Source of the DNA: Muribaculaceae bacterium | GTDB lineage: Bacteria; Bacteroidota; Bacteroidia; Bacteroidales; Muribaculaceae | Direction: 5' to 3' | Length of the DNA stretch: 47,317 bases | Assembly (NCBI GenBank): GCA_009775225.1 | Contig: VSPE01000017.1 | Coordinates: forward strand, 1-47,317 | In this document: in pieces, positions 35,506 to 43,532 of the stretch | Layout of the letters: every line of letters starts with the position of its first letter | Numbering within the stretch: position 1 is the first letter of the stretch | Translations under genes and position numbers: made by a program | Notes under the pieces: model-generated | What the model saw: the letters and a program-made list of their open reading frames with translations, nothing else | Databases searched by the model: none | Told to the model about the DNA's origin: nothing

Positions 35506-36065
35506 TGTATATCGATGAGTTTGTGGGTCTGCAGCGACAGGCTCCAGTGGGGATGTGCGAGTATATATGCCACAGTCTCGGCGGTGTTTAGGCCCGAGCA
35601 AGGCTGAAGGAAGCGGTGCGGCGAGTGTAGCAACGAGGCGATTTCCTCGACATCCTGCCCCTGATATACGACCTTGAGCTCGTCGATGCGGTCGATGCCC
35701 CAGGGTGTGTCTTTGGGTGAACATGTAACCCAGTCGACACCCGTCGGAGCGGGGAGAGAACCGTTGGTCTCTATCTGGATGTAGAACCCGGCGCCTTTGA
35801 GTGCGCGCACAAGCACATCGTCGAGCTGCATGAGGGGCTCGCCACCCGTAACCACTATGTGGCGCCCGGGATACTTGGAGCAGGCCTCCACGATGTCGGC
35901 GGCCGACATGGCAGTGCCGTGTGCGTGGTCGGTGTCGCAGAACGCGCAGCGGCGGTTGCAGCCGGCAAAGCGCAGGAACACGGCCGGGGTGCCGGTATAA
36001 TATCCCTCGCCCTGAAGCGAGTAGAAGATTTCGTTTACCTTATAGCGAGCCTCAGTCTCTTTCAT
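35502..36065 (-). CDS. queE: 7-carboxy-7-deazaguanine synthase
   Basis: Radical SAM enzyme of queuosine synthesis, converting 6-carboxytetrahydropterin to CDG. 187 residues. The cluster motif is CX3CX2C (C36, C40, C43 in AGCNRRCAFCDT), and the SAM-binding segment is VVTGGEPLMQ. It overlaps queD by 14 bases, so the two consecutive steps are encoded together. Confidence 0.93.
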   Translation of the reverse strand: MKETEARYKVNEIFYSLQGEGYYTGTPAVFLRFAGCNRRCAFCDTDHAHGTAMSAADIVEACSKYPGRHIVVTGGEPLMQLDDVLVRALKGAGFYIQIETNGSLPAPTGVDWVTCSPKDTPWGIDRIDELKVVYQGQDVEEIASLLHSPHRFLQPCSGLNTAETVAYILAHPHWSLSLQTHKLIDIQ

Positions 36066-36384
36066 AGCTTGCGGTGTTGCCTTCGCTCTCGCGCACGTCC
36101 ACGCGGTAGCAATTCTCTACATTGTCGCATATCCAGCGGGCGATGTTCTCGGCCGTGGGATTGAAAGGGAGAGTGTCGTTGAGGCACCGGTGGTCGAGGC
36201 GTTCGCTCACGAGCTGCTTGATGTGGGTGAAGTCGGTGACCATGCCGTTGGCGTTCAGCTCTTCGGCACGGCAGTGCACGGTAACTATCCAGTTGTGTCC
36301 GTGCAGAGAAGTACACTTGCTCGGATAGTTGAGTTCAAGGCGGTGAGCCGCCGATATTTCGAGTTGCTTTGTTACGTAGTACAT
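36052..36384 (-). CDS. queD: 6-carboxytetrahydropterin synthase
   Basis: 110-residue enzyme of queuosine synthesis acting before QueE. Zinc ligands H14 (SAAHRL), H28 and H30 (LHGHNW) and the catalytic C24 are present. It overlaps cca by 13 bases and queE by 14. Other queuosine genes (queC, queF, tgt) are not in this window. Confidence 0.93.
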   Translation of the reverse strand: MYYVTKQLEISAAHRLELNYPSKCTSLHGHNWIVTVHCRAEELNANGMVTDFTHIKQLVSERLDHRCLNDTLPFNPTAENIARWICDNVENCYRVDVRESEGNTASYERD

Positions 36385-37844
36385 TTGTTTTCAGAGTCTT
36401 CAGTTGTAGCCTCATCCTCGGCGAAAGGGTCGTAGAGCGGTTCCAGTCCTTTCTCGCGGGCAAGGCTGAGAATATATGTGAAGGCGGCGTGTCGGTTGTC
36501 TTCAATCTCGCAGTCTTTGATAGCCTGCTTGAGATTTTTTGTGAAGTAACCCACCTCGGGGCTTTGCGGCAGTCCGAAGAGACGCATTATTTCGGTGCCG
36601 TCGACGGGGTTCTTGCGGTTACGTTCCACATCTTTCTCGTGAGTGGCGCGGAACTTCTCCTCCACAAGGTCGAAGTTGGCCAGATAGCGAGCCTTCCGGG
36701 CCTCGTCGCGACTTGTAATGTCGGCACGGGCGAGTATCATCAGGTCGGCGAGGTCTTCTTCGGCATAGTTAGCGAGTCTGCGGACGGCACTGTCGGTCAC
36801 CTCGTCCTCTACAAGCGCAATGGGGCGCATGTGCAGCTCCACAAGCTTGGCCACATAGGCGAGGTCGGCACCCAACGGGAACTTCATACGCCTGAAAATG
36901 GTTTTCACCATTTTGGCTCCGATGAAATTGTGGTTGTGGAACGTCCAGCCACGGGCGTGGTCGTAGTGCTTGGTGACGGGCTTACCGATGTCGTGGAATA
37001 GTGCGGCCCAGCGGAGCCATACGTTGTCGGAGCGCTCGGCCACACCGTCGAGCACACCCATTGTGTGGTAGAAGTTGTCTTTGTGGGCGCGGCCATTCAC
37101 CACATCGATGCCCTTCATCCGCGCCAGCTCGGGCAGGATTATAGCGAGCAGGCCGCTGTCGAGAAGGAGCTTCCAGCCGATAGACGGCCTGGGCGAAGCC
37201 ATGATTTTGAAGAGCTCGTCCTTGATGCGCTCAGCAGTAATTATTTCGATACGCGAGGCATTGCGGCGGATAGCCTCGAAGGTATCGGGATATATGTCGA
37301 ACTGGAGTTGTGTGGCAAAGCGCACGGCCCTCATCATGCGCAGTGGGTCGTCGCTGAAAGTTATATCGGGGTCGAGAGGAGTGCGGATTATACGCCTCTC
37401 GATGTCGGCCACACCGCCGTAGTTGTCGATTACATCGCCGAAGCCTTCGGCATTTACGCGTATTGCCAGGGCGTTGATAGTGAAGTCGCGGCGGGCGAGG
37501 TCATCGGCAAGGGTGCCGTCCTCGACAATAGGGTTCCGCGACTCACGTCGGTATGATTCGCGGCGAGCACCAACAAACTCCAGCTCGATATCGCCCCGCT
37601 TGAGCTGAGCGGTGCCGTAGTTGCGGTACACGGCCAGGTGCGTTCCACGCCCCATCTTCCTCGCCACAGCCTCGGCCAGCTCGATGCCCGAGCCGACGGT
37701 AACGAAGTCAATGTCCTTGGAGTGGCGCCCGATAATGAGGTCGCGCACATATCCGCCGACCACATAGGCCTCCCGGCCCAAAGCATCGGCTGCCTCTCCA
37801 ACGGTGTGAAACACCTTCCGGTCGATTTTTTCTTTCAGGTTCAT
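36372..37844 (-). CDS. cca: CCA tRNA nucleotidyltransferase with HD domain
   Basis: 490 residues. The polymerase-beta-type head has VVGGYVRDLIIGRHSKDIDFV (about 27-47) and RRDFTINALA (about 113-122); a central helical RNA-binding part follows, then an HD phosphohydrolase domain with HDIGKP near residue 275. It repairs or adds the CCA end of tRNAs, needed here since the tRNA-Ala gene lacks CCA. A poly(A) polymerase role cannot be excluded by eye. First gene of the cca-queD-queE-lnb run; its promoter box ends 5 bases before the ATG. Confidence 0.88.
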   Translation of the reverse strand: MNLKEKIDRKVFHTVGEAADALGREAYVVGGYVRDLIIGRHSKDIDFVTVGSGIELAEAVARKMGRGTHLAVYRNYGTAQLKRGDIELEFVGARRESYRRESRNPIVEDGTLADDLARRDFTINALAIRVNAEGFGDVIDNYGGVADIERRIIRTPLDPDITFSDDPLRMMRAVRFATQLQFDIYPDTFEAIRRNASRIEIITAERIKDELFKIMASPRPSIGWKLLLDSGLLAIILPELARMKGIDVVNGRAHKDNFYHTMGVLDGVAERSDNVWLRWAALFHDIGKPVTKHYDHARGWTFHNHNFIGAKMVKTIFRRMKFPLGADLAYVAKLVELHMRPIALVEDEVTDSAVRRLANYAEEDLADLMILARADITSRDEARKARYLANFDLVEEKFRATHEKDVERNRKNPVDGTEIMRLFGLPQSPEVGYFTKNLKQAIKDCEIEDNRHAAFTYILSLAREKGLEPLYDPFAEDEATTEDSENKCTT

Positions 37845-37849
37845 TTGCG

Positions 37850-37881
37850 CAAAATTACAAAAAAAGCGTCACAGAGCCAAA
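37850..37881 (-). promoter_or_regulatory. Promoter of the cca-queDE-lnb operon
   Basis: Minus-strand TTTG (37881 to 37878) and TAATTTTG (37857 to 37850), 20 bases apart, the box ending 5 bases before the ATG. Predicts a leaderless message for an operon of five to six genes. Confidence 0.7.
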
Positions 37882-38124
37882 GTCCTACGCGCATATTTGC
37901 GGATTACAGAATTTTCACCTCTCTTTTTCTGTCATACTGCAAATATACGATATAGAATCAAATATCAACACTTATTTTGTAGCGTTTCTATTGATACTTT
38001 ACTGATTGACAATCACCGCCTCCGACTATTCGTTCTGCATATCGTCCAGCCGGATTATAATACAAAGACATGCAACCCCGACATCGCCGCCGAGGTTGTC
38101 TGTCTTAGTTTGTAATTATGCTGT

Positions 38125-39000
38125 TTAATAGTCGGTTTCGATGAAATCTACTGTTTCACGAGACACGAAAAGCCTGTCGCTTACATCCTCTCCGTTTTCA
38201 TTCTTTACTCTACCGATTGAAATACCTCGTCCGGCGAACTGGGCATTTATTAAACCGATAGGATTATCAATGAAACTTCGCTGTGCTTCAAGGAATTTAT
38301 TGCGGTCAGTTTTCTCATATTCATTTGCAAGATAAACCGGCGTGATTAGCTTATCAGTAAGTTGGATACCATCAGCCACGAAGCTATATTGACCACCCTC
38401 TGCTGTCGCTTCAAGAATCAGTCCCGGCACACCTGAAAGTTTCCACGGCCCTGCGGCTATTGGAATCTCGGGAGTAAACCATACAGTCCATTTGCGTCCA
38501 TGAAAATCAGTAGTGGCATCAAAGCACTCGTAACCAAGAATTGTTTTGGTGGAGTCGCCGACCTTCCACTCTATTTTAGGAATTTCCTCCTCATAATAAT
38601 ATTTCTCAGTCCCGGCTTTGTCGTAATATGTGAGCGCATTTCTTTGTCCGGATTTTAAGACATAGAAGCTCCCATCGGCACGGGGAATATCATTCATCTT
38701 TCCACCGAGATAGGCGGTGCGCGTAATTTCCTGATACTTGGCCTGACCATTCGGCGTAGAGTTGAGCGAATCTATATACTCTGTCCTCGGAGAAAAGAAC
38801 TTTGAGTCATCACTCCCGGCAAGCAGTATATATTGATTTGTCACATCATCCTTGCCATTGCGAAGATTGGGATGATGTGCAGTATAGCTTACCTCAATAT
38901 CAGCTTTCTGTTGCGCGATTGCAGCCAGCGCAACAATAAACATGAATAACATTGTGATTGTTTGTCTCATATCGTTCATTTGTAATAGCCAAGACTTCAT
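38125..39000 (-). CDS. GLPGLI family protein
   Basis: 291 residues with a signal peptide (a hydrophobic stretch about 15-30 ending in IAQQ). The family core appears as LSGVPGLILEA near residue 195, in the usual place. These proteins are secreted or periplasmic in Bacteroidetes and of unknown function, sometimes next to TonB-dependent receptors. ATGs at 39000, 38976 and 38970 are possible starts. GC is lower than in cca and its neighbours, marking the change to the accessory part of the window. Confidence 0.8.
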   Translation of the reverse strand: MKSWLLQMNDMRQTITMLFMFIVALAAIAQQKADIEVSYTAHHPNLRNGKDDVTNQYILLAGSDDSKFFSPRTEYIDSLNSTPNGQAKYQEITRTAYLGGKMNDIPRADGSFYVLKSGQRNALTYYDKAGTEKYYYEEEIPKIEWKVGDSTKTILGYECFDATTDFHGRKWTVWFTPEIPIAAGPWKLSGVPGLILEATAEGGQYSFVADGIQLTDKLITPVYLANEYEKTDRNKFLEAQRSFIDNPIGLINAQFAGRGISIGRVKNENGEDVSDRLFVSRETVDFIETDY

Positions 39001-39048
39001 CTGACAAAAGAGTTATGGCAGCGAGAAAAAATTGTCAGATTGCATTGA

Positions 39049-39056
39049 CAAATTTA
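39049..39056 (-). promoter_or_regulatory. Promoter -7 box of the GLPGLI gene
   Basis: TAAATTTG on the minus strand, with a partial CTTG -33 element 20 bases upstream. Leader of about 45 bases if the first ATG is used. Confidence 0.5.
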
Positions 39057-39114
39057 GTGATTTGTTCTCAGTTGCGCAAGAGGGGTAGATATTTGTGGTC
39101 TCCACCTCTTGGGA

Positions 39115-39499
39115 TTATTGTCCCTGTTGGTGTATGTCGTAAAGTCTTGCCACGGCGACACCAGCGATGAAAGTCTGCATCGGGGTTTTGCCGAAGCAGT
39201 ATTTTACGGAGTGTGTTCTCTCGGTGTTGTAATGGTTCATCCACACGTCGAGGTCAGTCTGAAGCTGATTGATAGAGGTGTATATCCTCCTGCTCGACTT
39301 TGGCCGAAAGTGCTTTCAGACGCTTCTGAAATGTCTCCAAATCGTGGCGCAACTATATGGAGCGCACACCTCCCTGCTAGACCATTATGTCCCTTTTGCG
39401 CAGTTCGTTGGACACGCGCACCTGTCCCAATGCCGGATTCTCGAAGGCCATCTGCACTACGGCGTTCTCTATACGCTCCTCAACGCGGTTCTTTACCAT
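39115..39499 (-). pseudogene. Decayed IS481-family transposase
   Basis: Reading the minus strand from an ATG at 39499 gives an IS481 N-terminal part (VVQMAFENPALGQVRVSNEL, later LRHDLETFQKRLKAL) interrupted by two TAG stops, one at a position where W is usual, and ending at a TGA at 39254. In a second frame the C-terminal part appears (RRIYTSINQLQTDLD, HYNTERTHS, CFGKTPMQTF) and stops at 39115. Most of the catalytic core is missing, so this is an internally deleted, frameshifted relic of about 128 codons against the usual 320-400. It marks an old insertion at the edge of the accessory region. Confidence 0.75.
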
Positions 39500-39593
39500 T
39501 AGTCTTGACTACTTCAGATTAACTCCTTTTTGAATAACTAATGCCAACCACCAAATCCTACAACAAAGTCGGTGAGAAGTTGAAAATGGAATA

Positions 39594-39740
39594 AAAAATT
39601 TTTCCACCTCGCATACTGCTCCATAGAGCGGATAAGGCGTTACCCCGGGCACCCCTTACGGGGATAACCTCAACAATCATTAAGGACTGACAAGGCGAGG
39701 TTTCCGCAATCCGTGGAGGCTTCGCTTTTATTTGATGATT
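39594..39740 (+). ncRNA. Candidate structured RNA with terminator
   Basis: Between the IS481 relic and the integrase. ACCTCGC (39606-39612) can pair with GCGAGGT (39695-39701), enclosing a GCTC/GAGC hairpin and a strong GTTACCCCG...CGGGGATAAC hairpin (39639-39668). The same GCGAGG can instead pair with CTTCGC at 39719-39725, which is followed by TTTTATTT, an intrinsic terminator. Two alternative pairings of one segment are a hallmark of attenuators. No known RNA recognised; strand is inferred from the T-run. Confidence 0.4.
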
Positions 39741-39770
39741 CTGTTATGATTCTATGGGGCAAAGAGGGTG

Positions 39771-39871
39771 GGTAGTGTCGCGTTTGGCTACCATTTGTAT
39801 ACTCAACAAAATAAAAAATAGCTGAAAATCGAATGATTAACAGCTATTTAAAGTGCCCAGAACAGCGACAC
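39771..39871. repeat. Nested inverted repeats upstream of the integrase
   Basis: GTGTCGC (39775-39781) is inverted as GCGACAC (39865-39871), and inside it AAATAGCTG (39816-39824) is inverted as CAGCTATTT (39841-39849). A short GGTAG/CTACC hairpin overlaps the left arm. It could be a recombination or transfer site of the mobile element. Confidence 0.5.
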
Positions 39872-40017
39872 GAATATTACTTGAATTTACCTAAAAAGTT
39901 TTACGGTAAAACCATGTGAAAATCAATATTATTATACTGTTTATCAGCGTGTTATATATGCATAGCTGCAATACTTAATTTGTCGTCAAAGATACTTATT
40001 GAATACAATGATAGTCA

Positions 40018-40039
40018 TTTTGCAGACAATTTGCAGACA
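40018..40039. repeat. Tandem 11-base repeat upstream of the integrase
   Basis: TTTTGCAGACA followed directly by ATTTGCAGACA. Direct repeats at helical-turn spacing before a tyrosine recombinase gene are candidate arm-type binding sites for the integrase or its accessory factor. Confidence 0.45.
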
Positions 40040-40164
40040 AAAATTTGGTGGATTCAAGAATTTGTATTAACTTTAGTCTCAGGAAGTAAAGTGTTAAAAT
40101 GAGGGTTCCTCAATGAAACCTTTATACCCGAAACTTCGTTAAACTCATAATTACAACTCTCTCT

Positions 40165-41613
40165 ATGGCGACAATTAAAAGATCCCTATCAAAAAAGAGA
40201 GCCTTGAACGGCAAATCTGAAATCCTGTTAAGGGTGAATATAAATCACGGACAACAGGTAAGACTAAAAAGCACCTTATTCATAAATCCGGATAATTATG
40301 ACTCGGAACAGAACAAGATAAAGAAGGGTAAACCAGGAAGTGCCATTTTTATGGAACTTCATCAGTTAAATAAGACCCTTGATGCTCTTGAGTCTCATTT
40401 ATGCGATATTTGTATCGAAGAGCCGCACTCTACATTGACTACGGAATATCTTCAGGGTAGGATACATACGTTCCTTAAACCCGTATCTGAACCTCATGAT
40501 GATATGCAGTCATCAAACAATACATCTTCTACGGTAAAGAAGAGAGTAGGTCTTCCTCGCAAGGGAACTTATGACCAGACTGAAACGAAAGAAACGAAAG
40601 AACCTGATTTTTTTGAGGCTCTTGAACAGTTCATCGCAACCCGTCCGGCCTCAACATGGCGGAAGAAACGCTATGAGGTGCTTATGCGTGCTCTCCAACG
40701 CTTTGAAATGTACCGTAAGATTAAACGTATAAAGACTTACAAGCTCACCCTCCGTGGCTTTAATGTTGACGACATTAATGATTTCGAGAAGTTCCTTCGC
40801 AGCGAGGAGGAGCTGTATGAGAAATATCCTAAAATCTATGAGAAGCATCCTTGTGATACCCGGAAGGTCAGAAAGAAAGCCAAACCGCTCCCCAAAGGGG
40901 ATAACACAATCATCAATATGTTTGCGTGCCTTCGATATTTCTTCCGTGATTGCATCGAGCAGAAGCTTATGGATGAACAGCCGTTCGCTAAGTATAAGGG
41001 AAATACAACTGAGCGATACGGAACTCCATACTATATCACTCTGGAAGAACGAGACATCATAGCATCCCATGATTTCTCAGGCAATCCTTCGCTTGAAACT
41101 CAGCGTGATATCTTTATATTCCACACTCTTATAGGATGCCGCGTTTCTGACCTGTATCGCCTTACATATAAAGACATTATAAACGGAGCAATCGAGTACA
41201 TAGCTTCCAAAACATTGAAAGACAGAGCTTCTACAATCCGTGTGCCTCTTAATCAGAGAGGTCTTGACCTTATTGAGAAATATAAGGGTAAAGACCCGGA
41301 AGGAAGACTCTTTCCCTTCATCAGCCAGCAGAAATACAATGTCGCCATAAAGAAGATATTTACTGTCTGTGGTATTACAAGAATGGTGACAATCCTGAAT
41401 GCTGCCACAGGCCAGGAAGAAAAACGCCCTATCAACGAGTTGGCAAGCAGTCATCTTGCCCGGCGTACCTTTGTGGGAAATCTCTACAAAAAAGTAAAGG
41501 ATCCCAATCTTGTCGGCGCACTAAGCGGACATAAGGACGGCAGCCGTGCCTTTGCACGCTATAGAGAAATTGATGATGACCTTAAAAAAGAACTTATCAG
41601 CATCCTAGATTGA
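40165..41613 (+). CDS. Tyrosine recombinase/integrase (Bacteroidetes mobile-element type)
   Basis: 482 residues. The N-terminal part (about 1-110) looks like the arm-DNA-binding and SAM-like domains of Bacteroidetes integrases, then a core-binding domain (about 148-275). The catalytic set is complete: R326 (GCRVSDLY), K349, H430 and R433 (SHLARRTF), H456 (SGHKDG) and Y466. It is therefore probably active. A 23-pair hairpin follows and an AbiE pair converges on it. Such integrases belong to conjugative or mobilisable transposons or genomic islands; the element ends were not located. Confidence 0.92.
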   Translation: MATIKRSLSKKRALNGKSEILLRVNINHGQQVRLKSTLFINPDNYDSEQNKIKKGKPGSAIFMELHQLNKTLDALESHLCDICIEEPHSTLTTEYLQGRIHTFLKPVSEPHDDMQSSNNTSSTVKKRVGLPRKGTYDQTETKETKEPDFFEALEQFIATRPASTWRKKRYEVLMRALQRFEMYRKIKRIKTYKLTLRGFNVDDINDFEKFLRSEEELYEKYPKIYEKHPCDTRKVRKKAKPLPKGDNTIINMFACLRYFFRDCIEQKLMDEQPFAKYKGNTTERYGTPYYITLEERDIIASHDFSGNPSLETQRDIFIFHTLIGCRVSDLYRLTYKDIINGAIEYIASKTLKDRASTIRVPLNQRGLDLIEKYKGKDPEGRLFPFISQQKYNVAIKKIFTVCGITRMVTILNAATGQEEKRPINELASSHLARRTFVGNLYKKVKDPNLVGALSGHKDGSRAFARYREIDDDLKKELISILD

Positions 41614-41681
41614 CTTCATCGTTTTTGTAATTCATTTATCCTGCCATTTATTAATCTGGATTGGAGCTGTTTAGCCAGCAC

Positions 41682-41732
41682 CAATATACAAAGTCGGCAA
41701 CAAGCTCAACTTGTTGCCGACTTTGTATATTG
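41682..41732. terminator. Perfect 23-pair hairpin between integrase and abiEii
   Basis: Arms of 23 bases at 41682-41704 and 41710-41732 are exact reverse complements with the loop CTCAA. It lies between two convergent genes and is probably a bidirectional terminator, though there is no clean T-run. A smaller CATTCTCT/AGAGAATG hairpin follows at about 41733-41762. Confidence 0.75.
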
Positions 41733-41839
41733 CATTCTCTATTCTCTATTTTCAGAGAATGAAGTAAAAGACTATTAGCCAATTAGCCCAAAATAGTAGA
41801 AATAGTCAATCTTAGATGCTTTGCACCGAATAAAATTTG

Positions 41840-42649
41840 CTAATCTCTTCTTCCGGGCATTCTGTCTATAAAAGTTGATTTTACCATATCGTATGCCCGA
41901 TAAGGCTCAAATTTGAGTGCGCCCTCACGGAGCAGAATATCTGTGTCATCCAAAAATTCCGGATCTGCCATTTTCAGCTCCATATTGGCGACGAACTGTT
42001 TGTATGTAGGAACCTTTTCAACTACAAACTCCATATAACGGTTGTAGCACTCCAGAACCTTGTCAATGTCGAGAGGCGCGGAATCAAGAGCAACTTGAAG
42101 ATCGAAAAGGTCGCGGCCTTTCTTGCGCTGATACAATGCCCTCAGTTTGGTACCAATTAACTCGTCAAGAGAATATGTAGTCAGATTGCATTCTCCACTG
42201 AACCAGGGATTTTCAACCTTGAAAGGAACTTTTTGAAGTCCCAGTACATTGAAATGCTCATAGCAATTAATTTCAACTTTCAGACGTATGGGCTGAACCG
42301 GTGGTATTTCCGATTGCATCCTGAACAGCATGGTGTTGTTATGACGTTTCGGTTTGGTAACCTTATCCGGCATCCACGAGAGCACTTCACCGAGTCGGAA
42401 CAGAATCGGTTTTATCGGTCCCGGATTTATTTGTACCAAATCTATATCCTCGGAATATCTGGGCTGGTCAGGACCGAGATAAAGCTTATGAAGAGCCGTA
42501 CCTCCGCGGAAGGCGAGTTCAGAAGCGAGAAAATCGTCACTGAATATATTGACCAAAGCTCGGCTGATAATTAAATCTTGTTCAACCATAAATGGCTCCG
42601 ACCAGGGTGCGTGTTCATTCCACGCCATTATTGCGGCTCTGTTAATCAT
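41840..42649 (-). CDS. abiEii: AbiEii-type nucleotidyltransferase toxin
   Basis: 269 residues. Toxin of type IV toxin-antitoxin and abortive-infection systems. Motif I is RGGTALHK (48-55) and motif II SEDIDL (66-71), with a later KLRALYQRKKGRDLFDL carrying the third and fourth conserved motifs. The family transfers nucleotides, in some members to tRNA. It overlaps its antitoxin gene by ATGA, as usual. Its placement beside an integrase fits a phage-defence cargo. Confidence 0.9.
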   Translation of the reverse strand: MINRAAIMAWNEHAPWSEPFMVEQDLIISRALVNIFSDDFLASELAFRGGTALHKLYLGPDQPRYSEDIDLVQINPGPIKPILFRLGEVLSWMPDKVTKPKRHNNTMLFRMQSEIPPVQPIRLKVEINCYEHFNVLGLQKVPFKVENPWFSGECNLTTYSLDELIGTKLRALYQRKKGRDLFDLQVALDSAPLDIDKVLECYNRYMEFVVEKVPTYKQFVANMELKMADPEFLDDTDILLREGALKFEPYRAYDMVKSTFIDRMPGRRD

Positions 42650-43440
42650 AAGTCGTCTATTTCTATGTTAATATTCATGTTGACTCTCCAGCGGTTAGCA
42701 TCTGCCAATTCGTCCTTTGGATGTTCGTTACTCAACAGGACAAGATGCCACTTGCGCTTGTCATGGCAGACAACGCTGTATAGCTTATCAGCCTTTTCCT
42801 GTTCAAATAAGACGTATTCGAGAATATACCCCAGCCTCTGAATCACTGCATATGACGTGTAGGGCAGCACATCGCTAATTTTACTTATATCTACCTCGTC
42901 AGCAAGTTCCGCCAGTACGGTAGCGGCTCGTTGATAACCGCCGATATGCCTTGCATACTGTATGAGATCAACGGCAGTAAGTTCGGGGTTGGAATAATGG
43001 ATAATCCCCATTTCCGAGTTTTCTGAAAGCAGAAGTGACTCTGGAACATCTTTTCTAAAAGACCAATCTATCTGACCATTTTTTTCAGAGATGTTTGGTC
43101 TTGGGGAAACTGTCATAACTTGAGTCAGCATAGCTCTTTGGTGAGTTGCGCCATGAAGGGCGGCCGCCGACAGTAAAGCAACGTAATACGGTTTATTAAG
43201 ATATTGCATGAGAGAATCTATGTAATATGTTGCTGGCACAATACCCTTGAGGGCATACTGTGGCGGTATTATCACATAAAAACCCTTATATACATTCTGA
43301 ACACGTCCGCGCACGACCATTCTTGCCAGCTCTGTCTTTGCAGTGGATGCTGACATACCGGGCATTGAGTACACTTCATTGGCTGAGAATGTAACTTGTC
43401 CTCGTATTTCACGTTGGTATATCCATTCGTGTAAAGTCAT
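42646..43440 (-). CDS. abiEi: AbiEi-type antitoxin
   Basis: 264 residues from the ATG at 43440; an in-frame TTG at 43503 sits in the promoter box and is rejected. The N-terminus (about 1-75) is a winged helix (VTFSANEVYSMPGMSASTAKTEL), and the rest is the AbiEi domain with ATYYIDSLMQYL and YYVALLSAAALHGA. Antitoxins of this family repress their own promoter, and an inverted repeat lies in the leader here. Confidence 0.88.
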   Translation of the reverse strand: MTLHEWIYQREIRGQVTFSANEVYSMPGMSASTAKTELARMVVRGRVQNVYKGFYVIIPPQYALKGIVPATYYIDSLMQYLNKPYYVALLSAAALHGATHQRAMLTQVMTVSPRPNISEKNGQIDWSFRKDVPESLLLSENSEMGIIHYSNPELTAVDLIQYARHIGGYQRAATVLAELADEVDISKISDVLPYTSYAVIQRLGYILEYVLFEQEKADKLYSVVCHDKRKWHLVLLSNEHPKDELADANRWRVNMNINIEIDDL

Positions 43441-43454
43441 ATGCGTCTTTTTTA

Positions 43455-43489
43455 TTGCGGTTTTCAACAACCAGTGCTGAAAACTGCAA
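43455..43489. promoter_or_regulatory. Candidate AbiEi operator (inverted repeat)
   Basis: TTGCGGTTTTCA and TGAAAACTGCAA form 12-base arms with one mismatch and an 11-base spacer, in the abiE leader just downstream of the expected start of transcription. A position suited to autorepression. Confidence 0.55.
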
Positions 43490-43500
43490 CTTTTACGCTG

Positions 43501-43532
43501 CAAAGATAGCTAATTTCCCTTTGCCGAACAAA
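43501..43532 (-). promoter_or_regulatory. abiE promoter
   Basis: Minus-strand -33 TTTG (43532 to 43529) and -7 TATCTTTG (43508 to 43501) with 20 bases between. The expected leader is about 55 bases and contains the inverted repeat. Confidence 0.75.
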
